Positions 21,901 to 32,537 of a DNA stretch of 64,000 nt are shown here, in pieces (within the stretch, counting starts at the first letter, position 1; each line of letters opens with the position of its first letter). A program made the translations under genes and the position numbers. The notes under the pieces are model-generated. The model did not search any database, was not told where the DNA came from, and worked only from the letters and a program-made list of their open reading frames with translations. Location of the stretch: positions 6,171,417-6,235,416 of the forward strand of contig CM064690.1 in the NCBI GenBank assembly GCA_032717465.1, read 5' to 3'. This DNA is from Coenobita brevimanus. Taxonomy: Eukaryota > Arthropoda > Malacostraca > Decapoda > Coenobitidae.

Positions 21901-22462
21901 CCTCATGTATGTTACTGATTCAGCCTGAGACTATATAAAACCATGGGAGAGAAAGCTAAGGTATATATTATGCAGACCATTATTATTATTATTATTATTA
22001 TTTTTTTTTTTATTATTTTTTTTTTTTACGTATCCGACTGGGCAAAGGCTGAAGGACCTATTTCTCGGGGGCAGTGACCTATCCTCCTACACCTCCACAT
22101 AACGAAAAGGAGTCACGAACTATACAGTATGATGTATAATACCCCTTTAAAAGTCTGGTCTCGGCCTAAAACCGTCGTCTGTTCTTAACTGGGATATAAT
22201 TAACTAAGCTATTTAGCAAAAATTTTCACATCTTAAGGGATTGGGTGTACATAAATTTCAATAACAATAATTATATGTTTTGACTGATAACTTACGCTTT
22301 TAATTAAGTATACCTATCAACTAATTCATCATTCATTTGAAGATGGGGATGGTCGTTTAATATTATTATTATTATTATTATTATTATATACTTTTTGTCA
22401 TCTACTACTAACAAGGTTTTATTACAGCTGCGCTAGCAATAGCGATTCTGATGTTCTGTTTT
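21901..22462. other. no gene; poly-T/TTA and TTA repeats
   Basis: TTA and T runs at 21980-22027 and 22361-22386; otherwise unrecognised sequence. Confidence 0.5.
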
Positions 22463-22467
22463 GCTGG

Positions 22468-22491
22468 ATGTGTGTGTGTGTGTTTGCGTGC

Positions 22492-22540
<49 letters not shown>

Positions 22541-22569
22541 TCACCGAGTCGGTCAGGATCACTTGATGG

Positions 22570-22614
<45 letters not shown>

Positions 22615-22644
22615 TGTTCATAAGCATGGTGTAGAATTATTGAT

Positions 22645-22686
<42 letters not shown>
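22468..22686. repeat. (GT)n, (GT)n, (GA)n cluster
   Basis: GT repeats at about 22470-22537 and 22572-22611, and GA repeats at 22648-22686. Confidence 0.95.
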
Positions 22687-22689
<3 letters not shown>

Positions 22690-22724
22690 AGTTTTAGAGT
22701 TCAAAACTGCTCTCCTATATCGGC

Positions 22725-23070
22725 GTTCGATCTGTCTGACAAGAAACTTAAATGCATATCGGACAAAAAAGCGATGTGTGTTGAAACTACTGTGCCAGAA
22801 CTTTGTTATGGGGTGAGTATAATCGCTTTATTTTCACCCGACGAAACTGGGTCAATCCTATGGCTTAAATTCTTTGCCGGTTCGCATTATTTTCAGTGAA
22901 CACTATTTAATAGGTAAGAAACACTCCTTAGTTACTTATCAAATCAGCGTTCGAACCTGACTGTACGTGGATGGGGTCGGGATGCTTGTCAGGTTAGAGT
23001 GAACGTGCTATAGAGACCTGGGGAGACAAAGGTGATCAGCTTCCGCCCTGTTGGTTCCTTATAACAGTAT
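22725..23070 (+). repeat. dispersed repeat C, copy 1
   Basis: Matches 58800-59130 in the same orientation. Landmarks in both copies are TTTGTTATGGGGTG, TTTTCACC, AACTGGG, GGATGGGGTCGGGAT or its variant, GTGAACGTGCTA and GTTCCTTAT. No coding sense. A 25-bp piece (AGGTAAGAA...CTCCTT) also matches, as the reverse complement, AACCAAGGAGA at 14838. Confidence 0.65.
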
Positions 23071-23079
23071 CCTTTTATC

Positions 23080-23480
23080 CTGACGCTGCCCAGCCTAACC
23101 TAATCTAGCCTAATTGCCAAAACCATATCCTTATCTCCTAACTTTGCTTAACCTAACCTAATCGTCAAAGCCACACATTTTCTCATGATGAGGCCTAACC
23201 TAACATGATCGTCAGAACCATAACTTTCTCCTAAATCTGTATAACCTAACCTAACCTAACCTGTCCTAACCTAACCTGACCTACACGCCCAAACCACACC
23301 CCTTTTTTCCAAACTTTGTCTAACCTAACCTAACCTAACTTAAGAGTAACAGAAACCTCCATACTGGAATTAACCTAACCTAATCGAAAGGCAAATGTTT
23401 TTCTTTTAACTGCACTTAACCTTACTGGGAAACCACACTTTCCCTTGTATTTTGCCTAATTTAAACCAATCCATGCGCGA
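23080..23480. repeat. CCTAA (TTAGG-type) interspersed repeat tract
   Basis: Runs of CCTAACCTAACC alternate with a longer motif around AATCGTCAAARCCA and TTTCTCCTAA. The pentamer equals the arthropod telomere repeat, here degenerate and internal. A close relative with the same longer motif lies at 62850-63320. Confidence 0.75.
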
Positions 23481-23645
23481 AAACCTCATCTCTTATTGCT
23501 ATCTTAACATCCTTTATTTAACACAGTTCCATGTAATACTGTACAAGTTAACTAAATTTTGACCTAATGTGACTTAACTGCAAAAGCCACATTCATTGGT
23601 CCTAAGTGTACTTGTTTCGTGTAAATTAATGGCATGTGTGTGTGT

Positions 23646-23681
<36 letters not shown>

Positions 23682-23825
23682 TGAAGTAAATGAGCGAAGA
23701 ATGATGACTGAGTTAAATATGGGTAGCAGTGTGTGTTATTGATTACTGTTACATAGGTTATGAGTCCTATCCATTATTCATAAGGGCTGAGTTGAAACAA
23801 AAGATTAGCGACAGAATATCGGGCT

Positions 23826-24065
23826 AGTCACGAAGAAGTGCAATGGAAGGGATCCAGTGCCATATTCATGTCTTATTCTATTACTCTTCTGTAACATGAG
23901 ATAAACACTTTAAAATGGTGCTAGTCACGAAGTAGTGCATGTAAAGGATGTAGAGCCATACTATATTCGTGTTTTAATATGGCACTGTGTTGTAACAAGA
24001 GATCAACACTTTAAAATGGTGCTAGTCACGAGGAAGTGCTATGGAGAGGATGTACAATACTCAGC
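23826..24065 (+). repeat. dispersed repeat B, about 2.5 tandem units of about 95 bp
   Basis: GTGCTAGTCACGA recurs at about 23921 and 24019, with a diverged first unit at 23823. Each is followed by AAGTGC, GGATGTA and CACTTTAAAATG. Single diverged copies lie at about 15130-15215 (minus), 44325-44380 (minus) and 56690-56795 (plus). Confidence 0.75.
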
Positions 24066-24094
24066 AGGGTACAAGGCTTAGGAGTGCTTTTCTC

Positions 24095-25776
24095 TAAGTG
24101 TAAAGGGAGTGAAAGATAAAAATGGTAGATTACTGGTGGAGAAGGGAGGAAAAGTGAGCAGAATGAGAGAACACTTTAAGGAATTGTTGAAGATAGAGAA
24201 TGAAAGTACTGCGAGTATAAGTGGTTGGGGAATGGCTGGCGGACGGAGGGATGTGAGAAGAGAGGAAGAAATCTGTAGGATGGAAATTGAGGAAGCAATG
24301 AAGAAAGTCAAAATGGGGAAAGCCTCAAGAATTGATGGAGTGTGTGGTGAAATGCTGAAGCACGGGGGAGAGATAGTAGTAGAATGGATATGGAAGATGT
24401 GCAGATTGGCCTGGGAGGAAGGTAAAGTCCCGAAGGATTGGAAGTCAGGTATAATTATTCCCCTGCACAAAGGAAAAGGGGAAAAATAAACGTGTGGTAA
24501 TCATAGGAGCAGTTTTTTTCTTAGTGTAATAGGAAAAGTATATTGCAGGATACTTATTGACAGAGTTAGGGAATTAACAGAGGAATTAGTTGGAATGGAA
24601 CCGGGAGGTTTTAGGAGGGGAAGAGGTTGTGTAGATCAGATATTCATTCTTAGGTCGTTAGTGGAAAAGTTTCTAGAGAAGGGAAAGAAGAAAACATATG
24701 ACACGGTGGATAGACAAGGACTGTGGAAAGTATTAAGAATATATGGAGTAGATGGTAAGTTGTTGAAAGCTGTGAAGTGTATGTATGAGGGTGCCAAGGC
24801 TGCAGTGCGTGTGGATAGCGAACTGAGTGAATTTTTCTCTTTGAAGGTTGGACTGAAACAGAGATGTGACATGTCTCCATGGTTGTTCAATATGTATATG
24901 AATGAGGTTCTAAAAGAGATACTAGGTACTGCAGTGGATGTTGGAGCGGCGTTAATGAGAGAGGGCAATGTTCGGAAACTCTCTGCACTGTTGTTTGCAG
25001 GTGATACTGTGTTGTTAAATGTAGACGAAGGTAAGCTGCAAGGCTTGGTTGATGGGTTTCGGAGAGTGTAAGAAATGGAATGTGAAGGTGATTGTAGGGA
25101 AGAGTAAAGTTATGGTCTTCGAGAGAAATGAAGTCAGTGAATGTACAGTGAGGTTGAATGAGAAGGAATGGAAAATGTGAATGCGTTTAAGTACTTGGGT
25201 AATGTGATGAGGAAGGATGGAAATTTAGAGGGTGAAGTGCTTGAAAGGATACAGCAAGGAAGAATGGTTGCTGGTTCTTTGAAAGCAGTGTTAAGAAACA
25301 GGGAAGTGAGCATGGATGTGAAATAGTTACTGCAAGATAGTATTGCGGTAACAACTCTAACGTATGGAAGTGAAGCTTGGACCTTGTTGGTGGGACAAAA
25401 AGCTAAGAGTGAGGGCAGTGGAAATGAGTTATTCGAGAGGAGCATGTGGAGTCACATGGAGAGACAAACTGACAAATGAGGCGTGAAGAAGCGTTGTGGT
25501 GTGGATGTGGATGTGATAGGAAGCGTTAGGAGGAACACACCGAGGTGGTTTGGCCATGCGGAGAGGATGGAGAGCGAGAAACTGACGAGGAGATTGTATG
25601 TGATTGAGGTGAAGGTGGGGAGAGGGAGGGGGAGGCCAAGGATGAGATGGAGGGATGGAGTGGAGAGGTAGGCCTATATGAGAAAGGGGTGTGTGAGCTG
25701 GGAGCAGGGCAGCGAAATAGTTGGGGACAGGGCGACATGGAGGCTATTTGTTTGTGGCCACCCCTTACGGGATTAA
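24095..25776 (+). pseudogene. RTE-like LINE family 2, 5'-truncated and inactivated copy
   Basis: Reverse transcriptase of the family seen intact at 29597-31306. Readable blocks: DKNGRLLVEKGGKVSRMREH, KVKMGKASRIDGVCGEMLKH, WKSGIIIPLHKGKGEK followed by a stop (24487), TEELVGMEPGGFRRGRGCVD and MSPWLFNMYMNEV. Two catalytic losses stand out. The stretch holding FMDLEKA is deleted (FLEKGKK runs directly into TYDTVDRQG), and the FADD box reads FAGD (about 24991-25005). The C-terminus (RRNTPRWFGHAERMESEKL, about 25530-25590) and 3' tail (to 25776) are present. The tail continues at 26325 after the MITE. Confidence 0.85.
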
Positions 25777-26324
25777 CCCTGGATAGGTAACCATTTTTTT
25801 GTTACTATATCAGGTAAAGTGGGGTATGACGTACCCCACGGAAAAAAATAAAACGAAAATACTTCCATTTGAGATATTTCAAAATGCTTCGATACACAAA
25901 TAGTTTAAATGAATAAAATATATTTTTTAAATTTTATACAAAAATGATTAAATTTTTGGTGTACAAATTTTAAAATTAAATCTTGCAAGACTGAAAAATA
26001 ATATCATGATTCCATGGGTGGCCTGCAGTAGACCGATGCTGGGAGCTTCTGTATACAAAAGGAGAATGACAACAAATTAAAATAAAAAATCACAAGAGGG
26101 CTCAACTGAGGTAACATTATAGGTAACCTGGGGTATGACATACCCCAGTGGCTCTATAGAGCAAAATCAGAGCCAGGTACAGCTATGACTCCATCATCCC
26201 CATGAAGAGCATCACTAGGCAGGAAGGTAATGAGACGGACAGATCTGTAGACCTTATGCTCATATTTTTAAAAACTAAATTTCGGGGACTGGGGTTTCTG
26301 ATACCCCACGTTACCTATCTAGGG
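25777..26324. mobile_element. piggyBac-type MITE inserted in an RTE tail
   Basis: 548 bp flanked by TTAA on both sides (25773-25776 and 26325-26328). Terminal inverted repeats CCCTGGATAGGTAACC and CCCTAGATAGGTAACG match at 14 of 16 positions. Subterminal copies of a palindromic motif occur three times: GGGGTATGACGTACCCC (25819), GGGGTATGACATACCCC (26133) and a diverged GGGGTTTCTGATACCCC. The inside is AT-rich without an open frame. The flanks, joined, give the continuous RTE family-2 tail GGGATTAAGGCGTCTGG found uninterrupted elsewhere in the window. TTAA target and CCC(T/A) ends are diagnostic of the piggyBac superfamily. Confidence 0.92.
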
Positions 26325-26345
26325 TTAAGGCGTCTGGAAATAGAT
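26325..26345 (+). mobile_element. RTE-like family 2, 3' end continued
   Basis: Remainder of the element tail (AAGGCGTCTGG) after the MITE, closing in a TAGATAGATA run. Confidence 0.8.
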
Positions 26346-26422
26346 AGATATATAGACTGATACATAGCAAAGGGTGAAACGCGTCTTGAATGCCGGCATC
26401 TAAGAAGGGGAATTAAACTGAC

Positions 26423-26427
<5 letters not shown>

Positions 26428-26498
<71 letters not shown>

Positions 26499-26584
26499 AA
26501 CGGGGTGTCGTCCGATTAATATTCAGTAGTGTTGAGGAACTTTCAGGGAAATTGCTAATTATTCCCTTTCTTTTTTTGTTTTTA

Positions 26585-26629
<45 letters not shown>
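26428..26629. repeat. (GA)n and (CA)n microsatellites
   Basis: GA 26428-26493 and CA 26586-26629. Confidence 0.95.
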
Positions 26630-26631
<2 letters not shown>

Positions 26632-26739
26632 CTTTTTATCCACATTAAACGCTAAGATTTTTCTGAGAATCTGTTGCAACAGAAACGCTGGTAGAGACAA
26701 CGTTAGAATATATATATTATGAGAAGACAAAACAGGAGA

Positions 26740-27350
26740 AGCTAGTGTAACAGAAGGCAAAGCAGAAAAAGAGAAAGCAGAAGGCAGAGTTCAAGAAGAG
26801 ATATTGAGAAGAGAAACTAGCGGAAGAGAAAGTAGAAGTCAAAGTAGGAGTATTAAAAGTAGAAGAAAAAGTAGGAGTATTAAAAGTAGAAGTCAAAGTA
26901 GGAGTACTAAAGGCAGAAGTCAAAGTAGGAGTATTAAAAGTAGAAGACAAAGTAGGAGAAGACATGGAAACGAAAACAAATTAAGAGAAGACAAAGTAGA
27001 AAATAAAGCAGGATACCACGTATTAGAAGACAACGACGCAGACAAAGTAGAAGACAAAGCAGGAAGTGACAAAGGAAAATACACCTAAGGTGACAAAGTA
27101 GGAGACGACAAAGTAGAGCACTATGCAGATGACATAAGCAGAAGGAAATGCAAAAGTTAAAGCCAAAGATAGAGAAATTATGAAAAGACAAAGTAGGATA
27201 AGAGAGAGTAGAAGACAAAATAGAAGACAGTAGGAGACGAACTAGAAACCGAAGTACGATAAGACAAAGCAGAATACAAAAAAGCGAAGGACAAAATAGA
27301 AGCGAAAAAGACAAAGGAAGCGAAGACAAAGTACGGAAAGGCAAAGTGTA
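26740..27350. repeat. purine-rich degenerate minisatellite
   Basis: Repeated AAAGTAGGAG, AAAAGTAGAAG and AAGACAAAGTAG in changing order. One frame reads as an Arg-Ser-Gln string only because of the repeat. Confidence 0.75.
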
Positions 27351-27454
27351 TGGATTTGTTTTTCTTCAATTCATTAATCTTTCGTTACATCTCATCATCT
27401 TTTGTTGGGGAAAAAAAAAAAAAGTCCCTCACTAGGAATGTGTGGGCGCTACTA

Positions 27455-27770
27455 AGTAGATGGGGGCGCCTGTCATCCACTCAGTCAATGTAGCTCTGCA
27501 CTAACCGCCAAGCCAAATTGTTTCATGTAACACAGGAAATCATTAATGGTGACCATATAACCAAGTGACGCCTGATGGTGTAGTGGGTTGAGGTGCTGCA
27601 ACTGGACGGAGCCTGTAAGAGTTTGCATCTGAGGAAGGATTGGGGTTTATTGTTCGCATAACGCTACTCAGGGAAAGTAAGGCTGGTCACCTTTGCCGTA
27701 AATGCCGAGATTAAGAAGCCTAGCTCCGGCCCCCTACGCTCCAGATGGGGCAAAGAAAGACTGGATGATT
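27455..27770 (+). mobile_element. SINE-like family A copy
   Basis: Head GGGGGCGCCTGTCATCCACT, decayed hairpin AAATTGTTTCATGTAACACAGGAAATC, ACCATATAACC, a tRNA-like box A (TGGTGTAGTGGGTTGAGG) and box B-like GAGTTTGCATC, then the conserved tail CTACGCTCCAGATGGGGC. The pyrimidine-rich stretch is missing. Confidence 0.65.
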
Positions 27771-27791
27771 GATGAATTGATGTAAGAAAAA

Positions 27792-28136
27792 GGCTCGTAT
27801 TCTCCTCGTTTAAGGAAGCTTGCTAACGCCTCTTCCTAAACGATAAAATTTTCTTAATGAACGGCTATTATCCTTTTGTACGTTATTTATGTAGAGTATG
27901 ACGGTATTACCAGGATTTATATAACACAGAAGAGGACAGTAATGTGTAATAAACAAAATAAATCACTCAGTAAAAAAAGTATAACAGTAATATCCCTTTT
28001 TACGTTATTTATGCGGAGTATGCCGATATTGGAAGAGTCTATATAACACAGAAGAGAACATTAAAGAGAAATAAACAAAATAAATGGCTTAGGAAAAGGT
28101 CTTAGGGAGCTTCTTTAACTGACAAGAATACGGGTC
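27792..28136. mobile_element. PIF/Harbinger-like MITE
   Basis: 345 bp with imperfect terminal inverted repeats over about 55 bp. The left end GGCTCGTATTCT and the right end (reverse complement) GACCCGTATTCT match, and both continue with AAGCT...CCTAA. AAA stands on both flanks, a 3-bp duplication. Inside, a 110-bp piece (CGTTATTTATG...AGTATG) is repeated at 27882 and 28003. The ends resemble those of the Harbinger element at 49041. A related copy is at 41705-41955. Confidence 0.55.
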
Positions 28137-28231
28137 AAAGTATATGAAAATTGTACTGTGCTGAGTGGGCACATCTGTGTGGTGTAAGTGAGGAGCGTCT
28201 TATATGCCAGAGTTTATGGAAAGGATTAGCT

Positions 28232-28235
<4 letters not shown>

Positions 28236-28301
<66 letters not shown>

Positions 28302-28327
28302 GAATGGTGTTTCATCTACAAGCGTCG

Positions 28328-28367
<40 letters not shown>

Positions 28368-28500
28368 ATCAAAGCCTTGCAATATTCCCTCCTCCCTCTC
28401 TCGGATCGAAGCCCTTGCATTACGAGTATATCTCTGTATTCAGTCAACCCTCCTCTCTCTCTCTCTCTCTCTCTCTCTCAGATCGAAGCCCTTGCAATGT
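28236..28500. repeat. (GA)n, CAGA and (CT)n with a repeated AGATCGAAGCCCTTGCA unit
   Basis: GA 28236-28268, CAGA 28268-28302, CT 28330-28365 and 28451-28479. The phrase GATCGAAGCCCTTGCA follows CT tracts at about 28368, 28404 and 28481, giving a small tandem arrangement. Confidence 0.85.
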
Positions 28501-28742
28501 ACCTCTCTGTGTTCAGTCACCCTACTATTTACCAAACTATACCACTCGCTTTGCAACGTTGGTTATGCATTCTAGATTGAAAATGAATGAAAACCATTGA
28601 ATAACGCACTGTGATAATGCCAGCTGTATTAGTGTCAGTGAATGAAGTGTTTTCGTTCATTTGACCCAGAAATTATTCGTCTGTGCGTGTGTGTGTGTGT
28701 GTGTGTGTGAGCTGCAGGAACCGATAATAAAACGATATTATT

Positions 28743-29165
28743 GCCTTTCCTGGTGCAGTGGTTGGCACGTCCCGCTGGCAACTAAAAGAGCCAGAGTTTC
28801 AGTCGGGATGGCCAGTCTGTTGGATAAAACTGGTTTCCCCAGTGTCTGTCTTTGCCCTAAGCACATCTGGGGACCTTGAAGTAACATCGACTGCTGTTTT
28901 TTTTTTTTTTTTTTTCCAAGGGAAGAATGAGACTTAACAAAGGAATTAATGTCTGTCTGAATGCCCCTCGTGGTGTCCATAGCCAAGCTACTGAGTGACT
29001 GAATGTCGTGTTGCGGTGTAACTTATATTCCACAAGATCCACCGACAGGCCATATCAACACCCTCACTAATATCATCCAGACCTGAATGAAACAGCTCTG
29101 CCGTGTACTGTTATTAGTGTGGATGGTGGGTATTAGCGCCGACGTGGAGGTGTGTAAAGGTATTG
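28743..29165 (+). mobile_element. tRNA-related SINE, copy 1 (with internal poly-T)
   Basis: Box A-like CCTGGTGCAGTGGTTGGCACG and box B-like GAGTTTCAGTC lie about 40 bp apart at the start. The 3' half, from ACCCACCGACA-type sequence (29038) to GTATTAGCGC (29135), matches 39640-39770. A T22-type run lies at about 28897-28916. Confidence 0.6.
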
Positions 29166-29185
29166 TCACTGATCAAAGTTGGCTA

Positions 29186-29186
<1 letters not shown>

Positions 29187-29220
<34 letters not shown>

Positions 29221-29405
29221 TAATAGTAGTGGTAGTAGTAGTAGCAGCACTGGTAGTAGTAGTAGAAGCAGCAGCAGCAGCAGTAGGAGCAGCATTGTAA
29301 TAGTAGTAGTAGTAGTAGTAGTAGTAGTGATAATTATAATGATGATGATGATAATAATAATAACTAATAATAATAATAATAAAAATAATAATAATAATAA
29401 TGATA
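29187..29405. repeat. (AAT)n, (AGT)n, (GAT)n compound microsatellite
   Basis: Long mixed trinucleotide block touching the 3' end of the minus-strand RTE-like copy. Confidence 0.9.
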
Positions 29406-29417
29406 CTCTATCTATAA

Positions 29418-31575
29418 CCCGACGCCCTAATCCCGCAAAGGGTGGCTGCAGACAAAACTCCTCCAAGTCGCTCTGTCACCCACCATTTGACTACCCTCTC
29501 CCCAACTCACCCCCCCCCCATCCCTCATATACCTCTCAACTCCATCCCTCCACCTCATCCTCGGTCTACCCCTTCCTCTCCCTCCCTCCACCTCACCTAC
29601 ATACACCTCTTCGTCAGTCTATCATTCTCCATTCTCTTCACATGTCCAAACCACCTCAGTGTATTTCTCCTAATCTTCTCAACGACATCTACATCCACCC
29701 CACAACGTTCCTTCACTTCTTCATTCGTCAACCTGTCCCTCCACGTCACTTCACATACTCCTCTCAAGTAACTCATTTCCACTGCTCTCACTCTTGACTT
29801 GTTCCCCTCTTGCAAGGTCCACGCCTCGCTTCCATACGTCAGGGTAGGAATCACAATACTATCATGCAGTGACTTCTTAACTTCCATACTCACCTCCCTA
29901 TTTCTTATCACTGCTTTCAGTGTACCAACAACTTTCCTTCCCTGCTGTACCCTTTCATGCACTTCTTCCCTCAAAGTTCCATCCTTACTCATGACACTAC
30001 CCAAATACTTGAATGCACTCACGTTCTCCATATCCTCACCATCCAACCTCACTGCACACTCTGTGACTTCATTCCTCTCAAACACCATAACTTTACTTTT
30101 GTTTACATTAACTTTCAGATTCCTCCTCCTACACACTGTCCCAAATTCATTCACCAAACCTTGCAACTCCCATTCATCTTCACTCAACAATACTGTATCA
30201 TCAGCAAACAGCAACACCGGAATCTTCCAAATCTCACCCTCATTCATTAGAGCCACCCCCACATCCACTGCCCTACCTTGCACCTCCTTTACAACCCCAT
30301 CCATGTATATATTAAACAGCCATGGAGACATCATACAACCCTGTCTCAGTCCCACATTGAGATCAAAGAACTCACTCAGCTCACCATCCACTCGCACCGT
30401 GGTCCTAGCTCCCTCGTACATACTCTTCACAGCACTCAACAATTTCCCCTCCACTCCATATATTCTTAATACCTTCCACATACCTTGCCTATCTATTCTG
30501 TCATAAGCTTTCTTCAAGTCCATGAAGGCAGCATACACTTTCCTTCCCATCTCTAGATACTTCTCCACTAAACATCTTAGAACAAATATCTGATCTACAC
30601 ACCCTTTTCCCTTCCTAAATCCCCCTTGTTCTTCTCCAACTAGCTCCTCTGTCATATGCCTAACCCTATCAATGAGTATTCTACCATATATTTTACCAGT
30701 CACACTAAGAAGGCAAATACCCCTATGGTTACCACATACTTCTGTCTCCCCTTTTCCTTTGTATAAAGGAATAATTATACCTGATTTCCAGTCCTCTGGA
30801 ACCCTTCCCTCTTCCCAAGCCAATCTACACAACTTCCATATCCACTCCACAACAATCTCACCCCCATACCTAAGCATTTCACCACACACTCCATCAATAC
30901 CTGGGGCCTTTCCCAACTTCATCTTCTTCATCGCTTCCACTACTTTCTCCCTACTGATCTCTTCCTCCCTCCACTCATCTCTTCTTCTCCCAACCATTCC
31001 CCAACCACTTATACTCGCACTGCTCTCACTCTCTACATTCAACAAATCCTCAAAGTGCTCCTTCCATCTCCTCAATTTCTCTCTCTTCTCCACCAACAAT
31101 CTATTATTCCTATCTTTCACTCCCCTACTATTTCCCCTTTCACACTGCCTTACTTTCTTTACCTCCTTCCAAAACAATTTCTTACTCTCCTTCCATTTCA
31201 CACTCAGATTCCTCCCAAACTCTTCATCCACTTTCTTCCTACTCTCCTTCACCAGTCTCTTAACCTCCCTTCTCCTGCTCACATATACCTCTCTCTTCTC
31301 TCTCATCTTCTCCCCTACCTCTACTCGCTAACCATTCACTATATGCCTTCCTCTTTTGTTCCACAGCTCGTTTCACCTCATCATTCCACCATGCTGTCCC
31401 TTGCACACCCTTGCATCTCCTCCTCTCTCCATAAACCGCCTATCTCTTCCGTGAATATCTTACCTACGTCTTCCACCCCTTCCATCTGCTCTAGCTCATA
31501 CCTTCCCAATCTTTCTTCCACTATGCTCTTATACTCTGTCATATTCTCACTATCTTGCAATTTCTCCACTCTTCT
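29418..31575 (-). mobile_element. RTE-like LINE family 2, best-preserved copy
   Basis: 5'-truncated non-LTR element on the minus strand. It starts within the linker before RT, carries one long open frame and ends with the family tail (GGGTGGC...GGGATTAGGGCGTCGGG). Trinucleotide microsatellites flank both ends (29187-29405, 31578-31665). Two further 3' ends of this family lie at 53092-53290 and 34120-34169. Confidence 0.85.
29597..31306 (-). CDS. RTE-like reverse transcriptase, 569-codon open frame
   Basis: Copies LINE RNA into DNA at the nicked target. From the N-terminal end: basic pre-RT helix (VKRLVKESRKKVDEEFGRN), fingers KMKLGKAPGIDGVCGEML, SGIIIPLYKGKG, EEQGGFRKGKGCVDQIF, the palm with AAFMDLKKAYDRIDRQG (first catalytic Asp), VGLRQGCMMSPWLFNIYMDG, VLLFADDTVLL (Asp pair, about 30190-30220), then thumb AFKYLGSVMSKDG and the RTE-type C-terminus LRWFGHVKRMENDRLTK. 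All RT motifs look intact. There is no true start codon context: upstream coding sense (WWNDEVKRAVEQKRKAYSEW, 31320-31380) is in a neighbouring frame, so the copy is truncated and frameshifted at its 5' side and lacks endonuclease. Transcription is not implied. Confidence 0.88.
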   Translation of the reverse strand: MREKREVYVSRRREVKRLVKESRKKVDEEFGRNLSVKWKESKKLFWKEVKKVRQCERGNSRGVKDRNNRLLVEKREKLRRWKEHFEDLLNVESESSASISGWGMVGRRRDEWREEEISREKVVEAMKKMKLGKAPGIDGVCGEMLRYGGEIVVEWIWKLCRLAWEEGRVPEDWKSGIIIPLYKGKGETEVCGNHRGICLLSVTGKIYGRILIDRVRHMTEELVGEEQGGFRKGKGCVDQIFVLRCLVEKYLEMGRKVYAAFMDLKKAYDRIDRQGMWKVLRIYGVEGKLLSAVKSMYEGARTTVRVDGELSEFFDLNVGLRQGCMMSPWLFNIYMDGVVKEVQGRAVDVGVALMNEGEIWKIPVLLFADDTVLLSEDEWELQGLVNEFGTVCRRRNLKVNVNKSKVMVFERNEVTECAVRLDGEDMENVSAFKYLGSVMSKDGTLREEVHERVQQGRKVVGTLKAVIRNREVSMEVKKSLHDSIVIPTLTYGSEAWTLQEGNKSRVRAVEMSYLRGVCEVTWRDRLTNEEVKERCGVDVDVVEKIRRNTLRWFGHVKRMENDRLTKRCM

Positions 31576-31577
31576 CA

Positions 31578-31578
31578 T

Positions 31579-31616
<38 letters not shown>

Positions 31617-31665
31617 TAATAATAATGATAATAATAATAATGATAATAATAATATTAATAATAAT
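31578..31665. repeat. (AAT)n microsatellite
   Basis: AAT with ATG variants between the RTE-like copy and the SINE-like copy. Confidence 0.95.
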
Positions 31666-31667
31666 TA

Positions 31668-32062
31668 GTGGTTGGTGGGGGCGCTCACCATTCACTCACT
31701 CGATTTATTGCTGGTCTCGGGCGCCTACCCTTTCCTCTCTTCCTTCCTTCTTTCCATCATCCTTTTTCTGTCTCTCCTTCATTCTTTCCTCTTCCTTTGT
31801 CTACGGATGACTCTACACTGAGTAACAAGCCATATGGTTTCCTGTATACCAGGAAGCCATTCACTACTCTGGGTGGTAACCATATAACCAGATTATGGCG
31901 CCTGGTGGTTTATTGGGCAAATAAGGAGCTCCTGAAGAATTGAGCCTGTGCAAGTTTATATCCAAGGGGGGGGGGGTTGGGATTTTTTGTTCGCGTAATG
32001 GTACTCAGGGATGAGTGAGGCTGGTCACTCACCTTAAATGTCAGGACCAACTTGACTAGTAT
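31668..32062 (+). mobile_element. SINE-like family A, well-preserved copy
   Basis: Head GGTTGGTGGGGGCGCTCACC, pyrimidine-rich stretch, CTACACTGAGTAACAAGCC, hairpin ATGGTTTCCTG / CAGGAAGCCAT (31832-31861), GGTAACCATATAACC, box A-like GGTGGTTTATTGGGCAAAT, box B-like AAGTTTATATCC, a G10 run, then GGATGAGTGAGGCTGGTCAC. The 3' tail after ATGTCAGGACC is missing. Confidence 0.7.
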
Positions 32063-32537
32063 ACTGTACATGCCCGTGATATGCAGGATGAATTTATTTG
32101 AGAGAGAGAGAGTTACATAGTTACATAGAGTTACATAGATACACAGACCACACAGACCTTACGGTCCCTAAGAGGTGGTCCGGTCTTTATCCTAATATAG
32201 TGCATAGGAGCAGGAGAAAAGGATAGCACAGCAGAAGGCTCTCTCCCCCACCCTCCAGACCCTCCGGCATTTGCCGTACAGGAAACAAGAGAGGAAGTAA
32301 TACCTTGCAGGAATGAAAAACCTGAAGGAATTTTATAGGATCGGCAGAAAGTAGAATAATACGGAAAAGGGAAAATTTGGGCGTACAGCCACATACTTAC
32401 TCTATGCATGCAATTTTTTTTTTTCTTTATCAAAAGATGAAAAGAATGTTTATCTATTATTTATATTCTATAATACTGTCTGTGTCTAACAGACACGTGA
32501 ATGCAGACGTGAATATGCAATAATTGCTCCATCCTAA

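Noticed and set aside
23080..23480. True telomere end
   Set aside because: The pentamers are degenerate, mixed with other sequence, and flanked by normal repeats on both sides.
26804..27088. Open frame coding for Arg-Ser-Gln repeats, like an SR splicing protein
   Set aside because: It is produced by the AAAGTAGGAG/AAAAGTAGAAG purine repeat; no RNA-binding domain and no codon signature.
29799..31331. Long plus-strand open frames (Leu/Ser/Pro-rich)
   Set aside because: Antisense shadows of the RTE-like reverse transcriptase on the minus strand.
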